NCBI GenBank assembly: GCA_035693805.1
Contig: DASSGA010000223.1
Coordinates: 1-15,588, forward strand
Source of the DNA: Kaftiobacterium sp035693805
GTDB lineage: Bacteria; Sysuimicrobiota; Sysuimicrobiia; Sysuimicrobiales; Kaftiobacteriaceae
Length of the DNA stretch: 15,588 bases
Direction: 5' to 3'
The translations under genes were made by a program, and so were the position numbers. Shown piece after piece: positions 1-6,495 of the stretch (positions within the stretch are counted from its first letter, which is position 1; each line of letters begins with the position of its first letter). Below the pieces are notes generated by a model. That model was not told the origin of the DNA. It saw only the letters and a list, made by a program, of their open reading frames with translations, and searched no databases.

Positions 1-1
1 C

Positions 2-412
2 TATCACCACCGCTGGTTCTCCCAGCACGCCGCGGCCTACAGCCCAAAGATCCGCGACCTGGTCGAATCCGGGCAGACCGTCTCCGCCGTCGACTACCTC
101 CTGGCGCACGAGCACCGCTACCAGTTCCGCCGGGACATGCACGGGGTGTTCCGGCGGTGCGACGTACTGCTGCTCCCCGCCGCGCCGGCCCCGGCTCCCC
201 CTCTGTCGGAGGGGACCACAGGTGACCCGGTGTTCTGCGCGCCCTGGAGCTTCGCCGGATTCCCCGCGATCTCGCTTCCGAGCGGGCTCTCCCGCACGGG
301 ACTGCCGCTTGCGATCCAGCTCGTCGCTCCCATGGTTGCCGAAGAGCGGCTGCTGGACGCGGCGCGCTGGTGCGAAGCCACGCTGGAGTTCACGGCCGAG
401 CCTTCTCTATAG
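2..412 (+). CDS. Amidase signature-family enzyme, C-terminal part (partial)
   Basis: The reading frame is open from the window edge and ends at TAG 410-412, giving the last 136 residues of a protein whose N-terminus and Ser-Ser-Lys catalytic core lie outside. What is visible matches the C-terminal end of the amidase signature family (GatA and related amide hydrolases). There is a DVLLLPAAPAPAP-type strand, then a segment of the form PWSFAGFPAISLPSG, then GLPLAIQLVAP and an E-R-L-L-D-A-A-R-W helix. These are the usual family landmarks. Family members hydrolyse amides or act in transamidation, but the substrate cannot be told from this part. The GatA role in Gln-tRNA synthesis is only one option, and a stand-alone amidase is at least as likely. 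The gene is convergent with the next one and ends before a strong hairpin. Confidence 0.85.
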   Translation, partial: YHHRWFSQHAAAYSPKIRDLVESGQTVSAVDYLLAHEHRYQFRRDMHGVFRRCDVLLLPAAPAPAPPLSEGTTGDPVFCAPWSFAGFPAISLPSGLSRTGLPLAIQLVAPMVAEERLLDAARWCEATLEFTAEPSL

Positions 413-438
413 AGGATGAAGCACAGAGCCGCTTCCTG

Positions 439-476
439 GAGCGCCCAGGGTGGCGGATAACCACGCCTGGGCGCTC
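439..476. terminator. Long hairpin between convergent genes (bidirectional terminator-like)
   Basis: The arm GAGCGCCCAGG (439-449) is perfectly complementary to 466-476. GTGG (450-453) then pairs with CCAC (461-464), leaving a single bulged G at 465 and a 7-base loop. That is about 15 pairs, mostly GC. It lies in the 86-base gap between the amidase stop and the stop of the minus-strand DUF2914 gene. Neither side has a clear T-run, so it is not a classical intrinsic terminator, but position and stability suggest it ends or protects both transcripts. Confidence 0.55.
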
Positions 477-498
477 GAGCGTTCGACGCGGGGTGGCG

Positions 499-888
499 TT
501 ACTCGACCACGAATTCCTTGAACGACAGCACCTTGCCGCCGGCTGTCCGGGCCTCGACGCGCCACTGACCCGTCCAGTCCGGCTGGATGCGCTTGGAGCT
601 CCACGTCCGGAACCGCGATGATCGCACTTCAAGGGGGACCGTCGCCATCGTGCGGCCCTGCCAGATCCACACGTGCTGGATCGAGCCGGGGCCTCCGTGC
701 ACTTCAGTGAAGTAGAACAGCTCACCCACCCCTGACTGGATCGGTGCCGTCGCTTCCACCGGCTGCCGGTTCTCTACCGCGGTGGCCAGGACGTCCATCG
801 CCACCCGCATGCCTGACTCCTGCGCGGAGACGACTCCTGCCATCAGTGCCAAAGCCAGCACGACAAGCCAGATCCTCAATCGGATCAC
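499..888 (-). CDS. Secreted DUF2914-type protein
   Basis: A 129-residue protein. The chosen start is GTG at 888-886, because AAGG lies six bases upstream and a typical signal peptide follows directly (charged R3-R5, hydrophobic 6-20, cleavage near SAQ at about 22). The longer frame upstream would add 47 arginine-rich residues with no signal character. The mature part has the pattern I associate with DUF2914: a helix ending R-Q-P-V, a strand ELFYFTEVHG, then I-x-H-V-W-I-W (H72, W74), R-x-W-S-S-K near 95-99, and G-Q-W-R-V near 107-111. The fold is probably a small beta-sandwich in the envelope. The family has no assigned function. The gene is alone, convergent with the amidase and divergent from the sugar kinase, with 143 bases between the two start codons and no clear promoter seen. 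Confidence 0.75.
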   Translation of the reverse strand: MIRLRIWLVVLALALMAGVVSAQESGMRVAMDVLATAVENRQPVEATAPIQSGVGELFYFTEVHGGPGSIQHVWIWQGRTMATVPLEVRSSRFRTWSSKRIQPDWTGQWRVEARTAGGKVLSFKEFVVE

Positions 889-1031
889 CTCTGACCTTCT
901 GATGGGATGCCTGAACGGCTCACCTAGCCATATGCCCGCAGGGTGATTTCGCGCAGACCGCACGACGGGACAGCGCCCTTCGAAACGGGTCAACTCGATA
1001 GGGGGTCGTCGGCCGCGATGCCGAAGCAACT

Positions 1032-1904
1032 GTGCGGATGGTCGACGTCGCGTTCGTGGGACACTTCGCGAGGGACCGGCTCGTCATCGCCGGGGTGGCC
1101 GAGGCTGCGTCCGGGGGCGGCGTGTACTATGGCTCGATGGCCGTGCGCCGGCTCGGCCACTCGGTCGCCGCCATCACGAGGCTGCATCCCGACGACTTCC
1201 GCTACCTCGACGAGCTGCGGCGGGAAGGGATCGTCGTGCATGCTGCGCCGGCGGCGCAGACGACCGAGATCGAGAACATCTATCCGGATCGCACCATGGA
1301 CCGCCGCATCTGTCACCCGCTGGGATCCGCCGGCGCCTTCTCGGCCGCCGACCTGCCGGCGGTCGATGCACGGGTCACGATCATCACGCCACTCATGGCC
1401 GGTGAGGTCTCCGGCGACCTCGTTCGTCTCCTTGCCGCCCGCGGTCCCATCGGGCTCGACGTCCAGGGATTCGCCCGCGTCCCCGAGGGCGACACGCTCG
1501 TTACCCGGGACTGGCCTGGGAAGCGCGCGGACCTGGCCCCGGTGACCTATCTCAAGGCGGACGATGCGGAGGCCGAGGTGCTGACCGGACTAACCGATCT
1601 CCGGCAGGCGGCGCGGGCCTTCGCCGATCTCGGCCCGTGGGAGGTCGTCCTGACGCACGCCGGCGGGGTTCTCGTCTACGCGGAGGGGAGCTTCCACGAG
1701 GCCCGATTCACCCCCCGTGAAATACGCGGGCGCACGGGGCGGGGGGACACCACCTTTGCGACCTACGTGGCGACGCGCCTGTCGGCCGGGCCTGGATACT
1801 CGTGCCGGCTGGCCGCCGCGGTCGTCTCCCTGAAGATGGAACACCCCGGGCCGTACCGCGGGACCCGGTCCGACGCCGAGGCCCGTTTGGTGTCGCAGCG
1901 CTAG
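1032..1904 (+). CDS. PfkB/ribokinase-family carbohydrate kinase
   Basis: 290 residues from GTG 1032, or 288 from ATG 1038, which may be the true start; neither has a strong ribosome-binding site. The N-terminal strand VDVAFVGHFARD and the glycine patch SGGGVYYGS (28-35), followed by a helix and A-I-T-R-L, form the substrate-binding half of a PfkB fold. The C-terminal signature is GRTGRGDT (233-240), with D239 in the catalytic-base position, after V-L-T-H-A-G-G (206-212), the usual strand before the ATP site. The family phosphorylates sugars or nucleosides with ATP in the cytoplasm. The substrate is unknown. An odd point is GRGD in place of the usual GAGD anion-hole motif. The stop codon overlaps the stop of the converging cyclase gene. 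Confidence 0.85.
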   Translation: MRMVDVAFVGHFARDRLVIAGVAEAASGGGVYYGSMAVRRLGHSVAAITRLHPDDFRYLDELRREGIVVHAAPAAQTTEIENIYPDRTMDRRICHPLGSAGAFSAADLPAVDARVTIITPLMAGEVSGDLVRLLAARGPIGLDVQGFARVPEGDTLVTRDWPGKRADLAPVTYLKADDAEAEVLTGLTDLRQAARAFADLGPWEVVLTHAGGVLVYAEGSFHEARFTPREIRGRTGRGDTTFATYVATRLSAGPGYSCRLAAAVVSLKMEHPGPYRGTRSDAEARLVSQR

Positions 1905-4669
1905 GCCGAGGCCACCGGGGAACTCGCGCCGAGCGCGTAGGCGAGGGCGGCATCGAGCGTGAGCGCACGGCCTTTCGCCCAGAGCGCGTTGGAGCGGTCC
2001 TCTCCCAGCGCCTCGCGCGTATCCGCGACGAGTTGCTCGAAACCGCCCCGGATGAAAGGTGGAAGTGGGACGCCGATGGATTCGCGCAGGGATTCAGCGG
2101 CGGCGAAGATCATGGCCGCCCGCTCCGCCTTCCCCTGTCCCGCCGCCACCACCGCCAGCCCCAGCAGCGAGATCACGATGCCGCGTTTCTCGCCGACCTC
2201 GGCGCGCAGCCGGAGGCTCTTCGCAAATCTGTCATCGGCTCGGGTGTAATCCTTCTGGTACCATGCCACGATCCCCAGATTGCTCTGCGCAAAGGCGACC
2301 CCCCACTTGTCGCCCAGCTCCTCGGTCAGCGCCAGGGTTTCTTCGAGCACGTCGTTGGCCCGCGCGTAGTCCTCCAGCTCCCGCGCCACGAGCCCCAGGT
2401 TGTTGAGGGCGATCGCCAGCCGCCACTTGTCACCGACCTGCCGCACCTGCCCGACGATCTCTTCCAGCAGCATTGCCGCCTGCTTGTATTCACCTCGGGC
2501 GCGGGCCACGAAGGCGAGCACGACGTGCGCGTCAACGGATCCCCACCAGTCGCCGAGTTCCTGACTGAGCATGAGACTCTCTTTTCCCAGCTCGGCCGCG
2601 CGATCGTATTTCTCCAGACGGCAGGCATCCAGGCCGAGGATGTTGAGGCAGGACATCGTGCCGCGCTTGTCGCCCAGCTTGCGGCTCAGCTCCAGGCTCT
2701 CTTCGGTCAGGGTGCCGGCTCGGGCGAAATCACCTTGAAACGCGGCTAGGTAGGCTGCGCCGATCAGAACCCTCACGCGGCTGGGGGTCGAGACCGCGGC
2801 GGATCGGGCGAGAGCGCCGTCAAGCCACATCCGGCCTTCGCTCCAGTACCCGCGCACCTCCCAGAACTTGTAGAGCGCTGCGGCCAGCCTGAGCCAGTAC
2901 TCGGCATCGTCTCCGCTCGTCCGGCACCACTCCAGGGCGAGGCGCAGGTTGTCGTGGTCCAGCTCGAGCACATCCAGCCAGATGCGCTGCTCGGCGCCCT
3001 GGAGTTGCCGCTCGGCCCGCTCCGCGAGCAGCAGGAACCAGTCGCGGTGCCGGGTCCTCGTCCGCTCAGTCTCACCCGCCTCCTGCAGCCGGTCGCGCCC
3101 ATACTGACGCACCGTTTCGAGCAGCCTGTACCGGACCGACCCTCCGGGGATCTCCTGCACCAGCACCAGCGACCGGTCCACCAGTTGGGCCAGCAGATCC
3201 AGCACGTGGCCGGCCTCGATGTTCCCCCCCGCACAGGTCGCTTCCGCCGCCTCCAGCGTCCAGCCACCCGCGAAGACGGACAGCCGCCGGAGCAGGGTGC
3301 GTTCTGGTTCCGTCAGCAGGTCGAAGCTCCAATCCATCGCCGCCTTGAGCGTCTGATGCCGGGGCGACACCGTCCGGCCGCCCGAGGTGAGGAGGCGAAA
3401 CCTGTCGTCCAGCCGCGCGGCGATCTGCTGCACCGGCATCACCTTCGTCCGGGCCGCGGCCAGCTCGATGGCCAGCGGGATGCCGTCCAGCTGACGCACG
3501 ACCTGGGCGATGGCGACGGCGTTGTCGGGTGTCACGGTGAACCCGGGCTTGCCGAGCACCGCCCGTTCGACGAAGAGCCGCACGGCCTCGTATTGCGTGA
3601 GCTGCTCGGGCGATGCCTGCGGCAACTCGGGTAGGGAGAGGGGCGGGACGGCGTACGTGGCCTCGCCGGGGACGCCCAACGGGGTCTGGCTGGTGGTGAG
3701 GATGCGGATGCGGGGACACCCCCGCAGCAGGTGGTCCGCCACCTGCGCGCAGCCGGAGATGACGTGCTCGCAGTTGTCCAGGATCAGAAGGAGGCGCCGG
3801 TTCTGCAGGAAGTCGGTCAGGACCGCCAGGAGCGGGCGCTCTGAGTGCTCACGGAGTCCGATCGCCGCAGCCACGGTCTGCGCCACGAGGGTCGGGTCCG
3901 TGAGGGCCGGGAACTCCGCGAGCCAGATGCCGTCGGCGAACTCATCGAGCAGATCGGCGGCCACCTGGAGCGCGAGCCGCGTTTTGCCGGCCCCCCCGGC
4001 GCCGGTCAAGGTGACGAGGCGCCCCGTCGACAGCGCCGCCTTGACGTCGGAGATCTCTCGCTCACGTCCGATGAAGCTGGTCAGCTGTGCCGGGAGGTTG
4101 TTCGGGAAGTTCTCCAGCGACCTCAGCGGCGGAAAGTCGGCGGCAAGGCCAGGGGCGACGACCTGACAGATGTGTTCCGGCCGGGCGAGGTCTCGGAGGC
4201 GGTGCTGCCCCAGATCCCGGAGCGTGACGCCCGCGGGCAGCGCATCCTGCACGAGTTCGTAGGTCGTCCCGCAGAGGAGGATCTGGCCCCCATGGCCGAC
4301 CGAGAGGAGACGGGCCGTGCGGTTGAGCGCCGGACCGACGTAATCCTCGCCGCGCGGCTCGGCCACGCCAGTGTGCAGGGCCATCCGCACGCGCAGCCCC
4401 TCAGGCGCGGTCCAGGGTTCGGCGACCAGCGTCCGCTGCGCGTCCACGGCGGCGCTCAGCGCATCCGACGCGGTCGGGAAGGCGGCGTGGAAGGCATCGC
4501 CGACGGTCTTGAACACGTGGCCGCGGTGGCTGCGGATCGCCGCGCGAAGGAGGGCGTCATGGCGTCCGAGCATCGCACCCATCGCCGCGGGATGGTCTTC
4601 CCATAACCGCGTACTGCCCTCGATGTCGGTGAAGAGGAAGGTTACGGTGCCTGTCGGCAACCCCGCCAT
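1901..4669 (-). CDS. Adenylate cyclase (class III)-NB-ARC ATPase-TPR regulator
   Basis: 922 residues from ATG 4669-4667, chosen because GAGGAG lies 8 bases upstream and the protein opens at the cyclase domain; the longer frame adds 62 arginine-rich residues. Residues 5-170 are a class III cyclase domain. The metal ligands are D15 (FLFTDIEGST) and D58 (KTVGDAF), the adenine-selecting pair is K54 and D109, and the transition-state residues are N116 and R120. All are present, so ATP-to-cAMP activity is expected. Residues 192-350 form an NB-ARC/AAA-type ATPase, with Walker A TGAGGAGKT (222-230) and Walker B LLLILDNC (293-300). From about 550 to 860 run TPR-like helical repeats, several with a D/E-K-(W/R)-G turn near 666-669, 746-749 and 786-789. 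This architecture belongs to soluble STAND-type signal proteins that assemble when a ligand binds the repeats. The ligand is unknown. The gene is divergent from the small secreted-protein gene. Confidence 0.9.
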   Translation of the reverse strand: MAGLPTGTVTFLFTDIEGSTRLWEDHPAAMGAMLGRHDALLRAAIRSHRGHVFKTVGDAFHAAFPTASDALSAAVDAQRTLVAEPWTAPEGLRVRMALHTGVAEPRGEDYVGPALNRTARLLSVGHGGQILLCGTTYELVQDALPAGVTLRDLGQHRLRDLARPEHICQVVAPGLAADFPPLRSLENFPNNLPAQLTSFIGREREISDVKAALSTGRLVTLTGAGGAGKTRLALQVAADLLDEFADGIWLAEFPALTDPTLVAQTVAAAIGLREHSERPLLAVLTDFLQNRRLLLILDNCEHVISGCAQVADHLLRGCPRIRILTTSQTPLGVPGEATYAVPPLSLPELPQASPEQLTQYEAVRLFVERAVLGKPGFTVTPDNAVAIAQVVRQLDGIPLAIELAAARTKVMPVQQIAARLDDRFRLLTSGGRTVSPRHQTLKAAMDWSFDLLTEPERTLLRRLSVFAGGWTLEAAEATCAGGNIEAGHVLDLLAQLVDRSLVLVQEIPGGSVRYRLLETVRQYGRDRLQEAGETERTRTRHRDWFLLLAERAERQLQGAEQRIWLDVLELDHDNLRLALEWCRTSGDDAEYWLRLAAALYKFWEVRGYWSEGRMWLDGALARSAAVSTPSRVRVLIGAAYLAAFQGDFARAGTLTEESLELSRKLGDKRGTMSCLNILGLDACRLEKYDRAAELGKESLMLSQELGDWWGSVDAHVVLAFVARARGEYKQAAMLLEEIVGQVRQVGDKWRLAIALNNLGLVARELEDYARANDVLEETLALTEELGDKWGVAFAQSNLGIVAWYQKDYTRADDRFAKSLRLRAEVGEKRGIVISLLGLAVVAAGQGKAERAAMIFAAAESLRESIGVPLPPFIRGGFEQLVADTREALGEDRSNALWAKGRALTLDAALAYALGASSPVASA

Positions 4670-4821
4670 GCGCGGTCTCCTCAAGCCATCCTCGCCAGGA
4701 TTCTTTGCCCATTCTCGCCTGCGCGCGGTGATTCCTCGGCGATGCCCTGGAGGGGTGCTCCGCGTCCTGGACCGTCTCGGCCTGTCGCGCCGCAAACGTC
4801 TAGTCGTAGCTTGCCATGGGT

Positions 4822-4837
4822 ATGTCCCTGTGGACAT
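4822..4837. promoter_or_regulatory. Operator-like palindrome upstream of the secreted-protein gene
   Basis: ATGTCC-CTGT-GGACAT is a perfect 6-base inverted repeat with a 4-base spacer. It lies in the 188-base divergent region between the cyclase and the secreted-protein gene, 20 bases before the GTG start of the latter. It could be a dimeric regulator site or a 5'-leader hairpin. No convincing -10/-35 pair was found nearby. Confidence 0.35.
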
Positions 4838-4857
4838 TCGAAAGGGGGAGCGCACAC

Positions 4858-5334
4858 GTGAGAGCTACTCGAACTTTGTCGGTAGTCTTGATCGCCGCGC
4901 TGCTCTTAGCCCAGGTGGCCGTCGCCTCTGCGGCGCAGTCGGCGAAGGTCAAGACCGTCGGCCAGGGGCAAACGTACTGCCCCTCGCGCACCATCGTCAA
5001 TAACAAGATCGCGGTCAAGCACGGGGCCTGCTATACGCTCTTCGTTATGCGGGACGCGAAGAAGACCTACCTCGCCTTCGGACCCAAGGACGCGAAGCTT
5101 GCCGTGGGCCAGGTCGTCCGCCTGGATACTCCCGCCGGCGCGAAGCTTGGAAAGCGGATGCTCTACCGCATTCCCATCAAAGCCAGCACAGAAGTCGTGC
5201 CGGTAAACTCCATTCGGATCGTGGGGGCGAAGGTTGAGGACTTCGGCACGCGGGTGTCCCTGACGATCCTGGGCACGCCGTCAGAGAATCTGCTGGTTAT
5301 GTTCAGCGTTCGACAGACAAGCGCAAAGAAGTAA
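4858..5334 (+). CDS. Small secreted protein of unknown function
   Basis: 158 residues from GTG 4858, preceded by a purine-rich ribosome-binding site (AAGGGGGAG, about 7 bases upstream). An ATG at 4816 in the same frame would add 14 residues and has no such site. Residues 1-26 form a signal peptide: R2, R5, a hydrophobic core LSVVLIAALLLAQVAVA, and cleavage near ASA-A. The mature protein of about 132 residues is lysine-rich, with alternating beta-strand-like segments, two cysteines (C41, C58) that could form a disulfide, and no membrane helix. I do not recognise the family. It is divergent from the adenylate cyclase gene and is followed by a GC-rich hairpin, so it is probably a single transcript. 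Confidence 0.75.
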   Translation: MRATRTLSVVLIAALLLAQVAVASAAQSAKVKTVGQGQTYCPSRTIVNNKIAVKHGACYTLFVMRDAKKTYLAFGPKDAKLAVGQVVRLDTPAGAKLGKRMLYRIPIKASTEVVPVNSIRIVGAKVEDFGTRVSLTILGTPSENLLVMFSVRQTSAKK

Positions 5335-5376
5335 GCGCAGGTGATCAGACGCCGGCCCGAATGAAGCCGTCGTTCC

Positions 5377-5406
5377 AGCTGCCGGGGGCTCATCCCCCCG
5401 GCAGTT
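5377..5406 (+). terminator. GC-rich hairpin after the secreted-protein gene
   Basis: CTGCCGGGGG (5379-5388) pairs perfectly with CCCCCGGCAG (5395-5404) around a 6-base loop. A G-T and an A-T pair extend the stem to 12. It begins 43 bases after the stop at 5334. The T-run is poor (TTCACTATCC), so termination may be incomplete. Confidence 0.5.
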
Positions 5407-5498
5407 CACTATCCGCTCCAGCCTGCGCCTTTATTGCGCTGGGACTGTTACTAGCTGGACACGGAGCCCAACAACTCCTGTACGCGACCACATAGCGT

Positions 5499-5719
5499 GA
5501 GGCGGAGCGACTGGAGCGGCTGCCATTGTTCTGGCGGTGCCTGGCCGGGCGGGCGGAGGAGGAAAGCGCCCTCGGGCACGCGCCATCCGCCCAGGAGTTG
5601 GCCCGGAACGCAAAGAGATCGTCGAGCGAATCGCCGCGGGGATCCCCGACGAACGGCTGCGCGCAACCTTCTTGCAGTCCCCGCGCGTCCAGCGGATCGC
5701 GACGCTGGGCGGTGTCTAG
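5499..5719 (+). pseudogene. Decayed C-terminal end of a TPR-type (cyclase/regulator) protein
   Basis: Two short frames together read like the C-terminus of the large TPR-containing cyclase or regulator proteins. The frame open from 5499 gives E-A-E-R-L-E-R-L-P-L-F-W-R, then a helix ending in AQELARNAK near 5612. The other frame then continues with KEIVERIAAGIPDERLRATF and L-Q-S-P-R-V-Q-R-I to TAG 5717-5719. The second piece follows the pattern A-R-x-I-V/I-x-x-I-A-x-x-I-P-D-x-x-L-R-x-x-F-L that I associate with the ends of such proteins. Joining the two needs one frameshift around 5610. Stops at 5493 and 5498 close both frames upstream, and I see no start or body of the gene. The intact cyclase at 1901-4669 ends differently, so this is not a copy of its tail. 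It is most likely a relic of a second signalling gene, although a sequencing frameshift is possible. Confidence 0.4.
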
Positions 5720-5788
5720 CCCTCGCATCAGGCAGGAAGTCCGCCGCCGAAGAAAAATCAGACGCTAGCATCCCTGGAGGTGGCGTCC

Positions 5789-6229
5789 ATGGCGTTCTGG
5801 GGCGCGAAGTCGAACAAAGTTGCCTTGTTGAGGAAGGTCGCCTTTCTTCACGGGCTCTCCGCTCAACAGCTCAACCAGGTCGCAAGGCTCGCCGATGAGG
5901 TCGAGGTCGAGGCCGGTCGCAAACTCGTACGGGCCGGCGACACGGGGCGCGAGCTCTTCATCATTGTGGACGGCGAGGCCGTCGTCCGGCCGCCCCGAGG
6001 CCGCGTCATCAAGCTCGGCCGCGGCGACTTCTTCGGCGAGATGAGCCTCATCGACGGCGCACCCCGCTCCGCGACCGTGGAAGCGGCGACCGGGATGCGG
6101 CTGCTTGTCGTCGGCCAGCGTGAATTCTGGCAGCTGCTCGCCACAGCCCCGTCGATCGGCCGCAGGATCATGGCCGCTATGGCCGAGCGCCTGCGCGAGG
6201 CCAACGCCGCCTACTCCGCCAACCCTTGA
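5789..6229 (+). CDS. Stand-alone cyclic nucleotide-binding (CNB) domain protein
   Basis: 146 residues from ATG 5789; GGAGG lies 8 bases upstream, which favours this over the in-frame GTG at 5780. The whole protein is one CNB domain. An N-terminal helix (VALLRKVAFLHGLSAQQL, 11-28) is followed by the beta-barrel, with E-A-G-R-K-L-V-R-A-G-D near 41-51 and E-L-F-I-I-V-D-G-E near 55-63. The phosphate-binding cassette is FGEMSLIDGAPRSATV (82-97). In it E84 would contact the ribose 2'-OH and R93 the cyclic phosphate, as in CAP and PKA regulatory subunits. No DNA-binding or enzyme domain follows; a helical tail (124-140) ends the chain. The protein probably binds cAMP in the cytoplasm and acts through a partner. 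The nearby adenylate cyclase is the obvious source of ligand, but that link is inferred from position. Confidence 0.88.
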   Translation: MAFWGAKSNKVALLRKVAFLHGLSAQQLNQVARLADEVEVEAGRKLVRAGDTGRELFIIVDGEAVVRPPRGRVIKLGRGDFFGEMSLIDGAPRSATVEAATGMRLLVVGQREFWQLLATAPSIGRRIMAAMAERLREANAAYSANP

Positions 6230-6272
6230 CCCGAAAGGTCAACGCGATGGAACTTGTTGGCGCGGGTTTGCG

Positions 6273-6339
6273 TGGTGGAGACGACCGGATTCGAACCGGC
6301 GCCCCCCCCTGCTTGCAGAGCAGGTGATTCGGAACTACG
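6273..6339 (-). pseudogene. Degenerate tRNA-Ala(UGC) 3' half
   Basis: Read on the minus strand, 6326-6273 nearly repeats the 3' half of the intact tRNA-Ala at 10862-10788: anticodon arm with TGC, variable loop, T arm with TTCGAAT, acceptor 3' strand and CCA. Differences are a variable region two bases longer and all C on the plus strand, and a change that turns the invariant U33 into C. Upstream of the anticodon arm only a TAGTTC-like stretch near 6334-6339 recalls the D stem, and no strand could pair with the acceptor. It therefore cannot fold into a working tRNA. It is either a decayed second tRNA gene or the far attachment site of an element once inserted at the tRNA. Confidence 0.75.
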
Positions 6340-6378
6340 CAAGAATCCGCGTCAGAAGCGGCTTTAGAGGGATGGGCA

Positions 6379-6399
6379 CCTGCTGACGAATTCAGCAGG
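6379..6399. other. Perfect hairpin 5' of the tRNA relic
   Basis: CCTGCTGA (6379-6386) and TCAGCAGG (6392-6399) form an 8-pair stem with loop CGAAT. No T-run follows on either strand. Its role is unknown. It sits between the tRNA relic and a second hairpin at 6456-6480. Confidence 0.35.
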
Positions 6400-6455
6400 G
6401 TGGAAAGGGTTCCCAGACGCCATAGCACGTTGACGCTGCGGATGCGCAGCCATGA

Positions 6456-6480
6456 CGCCGTGCCGCTTCCTGGCACGGCG
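6456..6480 (-). terminator. Hairpin downstream of the vWA lipoprotein gene
   Basis: CGCCGTGCC (6456-6464) pairs perfectly with GGCACGGCG (6472-6480) around a 7-base loop. It starts 16 bases beyond the stop of the minus-strand gene ending at 6496. It lacks a T-run in that direction. On the plus strand it is followed by CACTATTTTG. Confidence 0.4.
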
Positions 6481-6495
6481 CACTATTTTGCGCGG

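Noticed and set aside
2954..4606. Long plus-strand ORFs opposite the cyclase gene (2954-3634, 3510-4166, 3845-4606)
   Set aside because: They are shadows of a strongly supported 922-residue protein in high-GC DNA and show no domain of their own.
5390..5771. Minus-strand ORFs around the decayed TPR region
   Set aside because: No start context or motif; low-complexity R/S/A composition as expected for antisense frames.
6105..6386. Plus-strand ORF ending in a sequence like PDSNRRPPLLAEQ
   Set aside because: It overlaps the CNB gene in another frame and then runs across the tRNA relic, giving the same kind of false tRNA-derived peptide.
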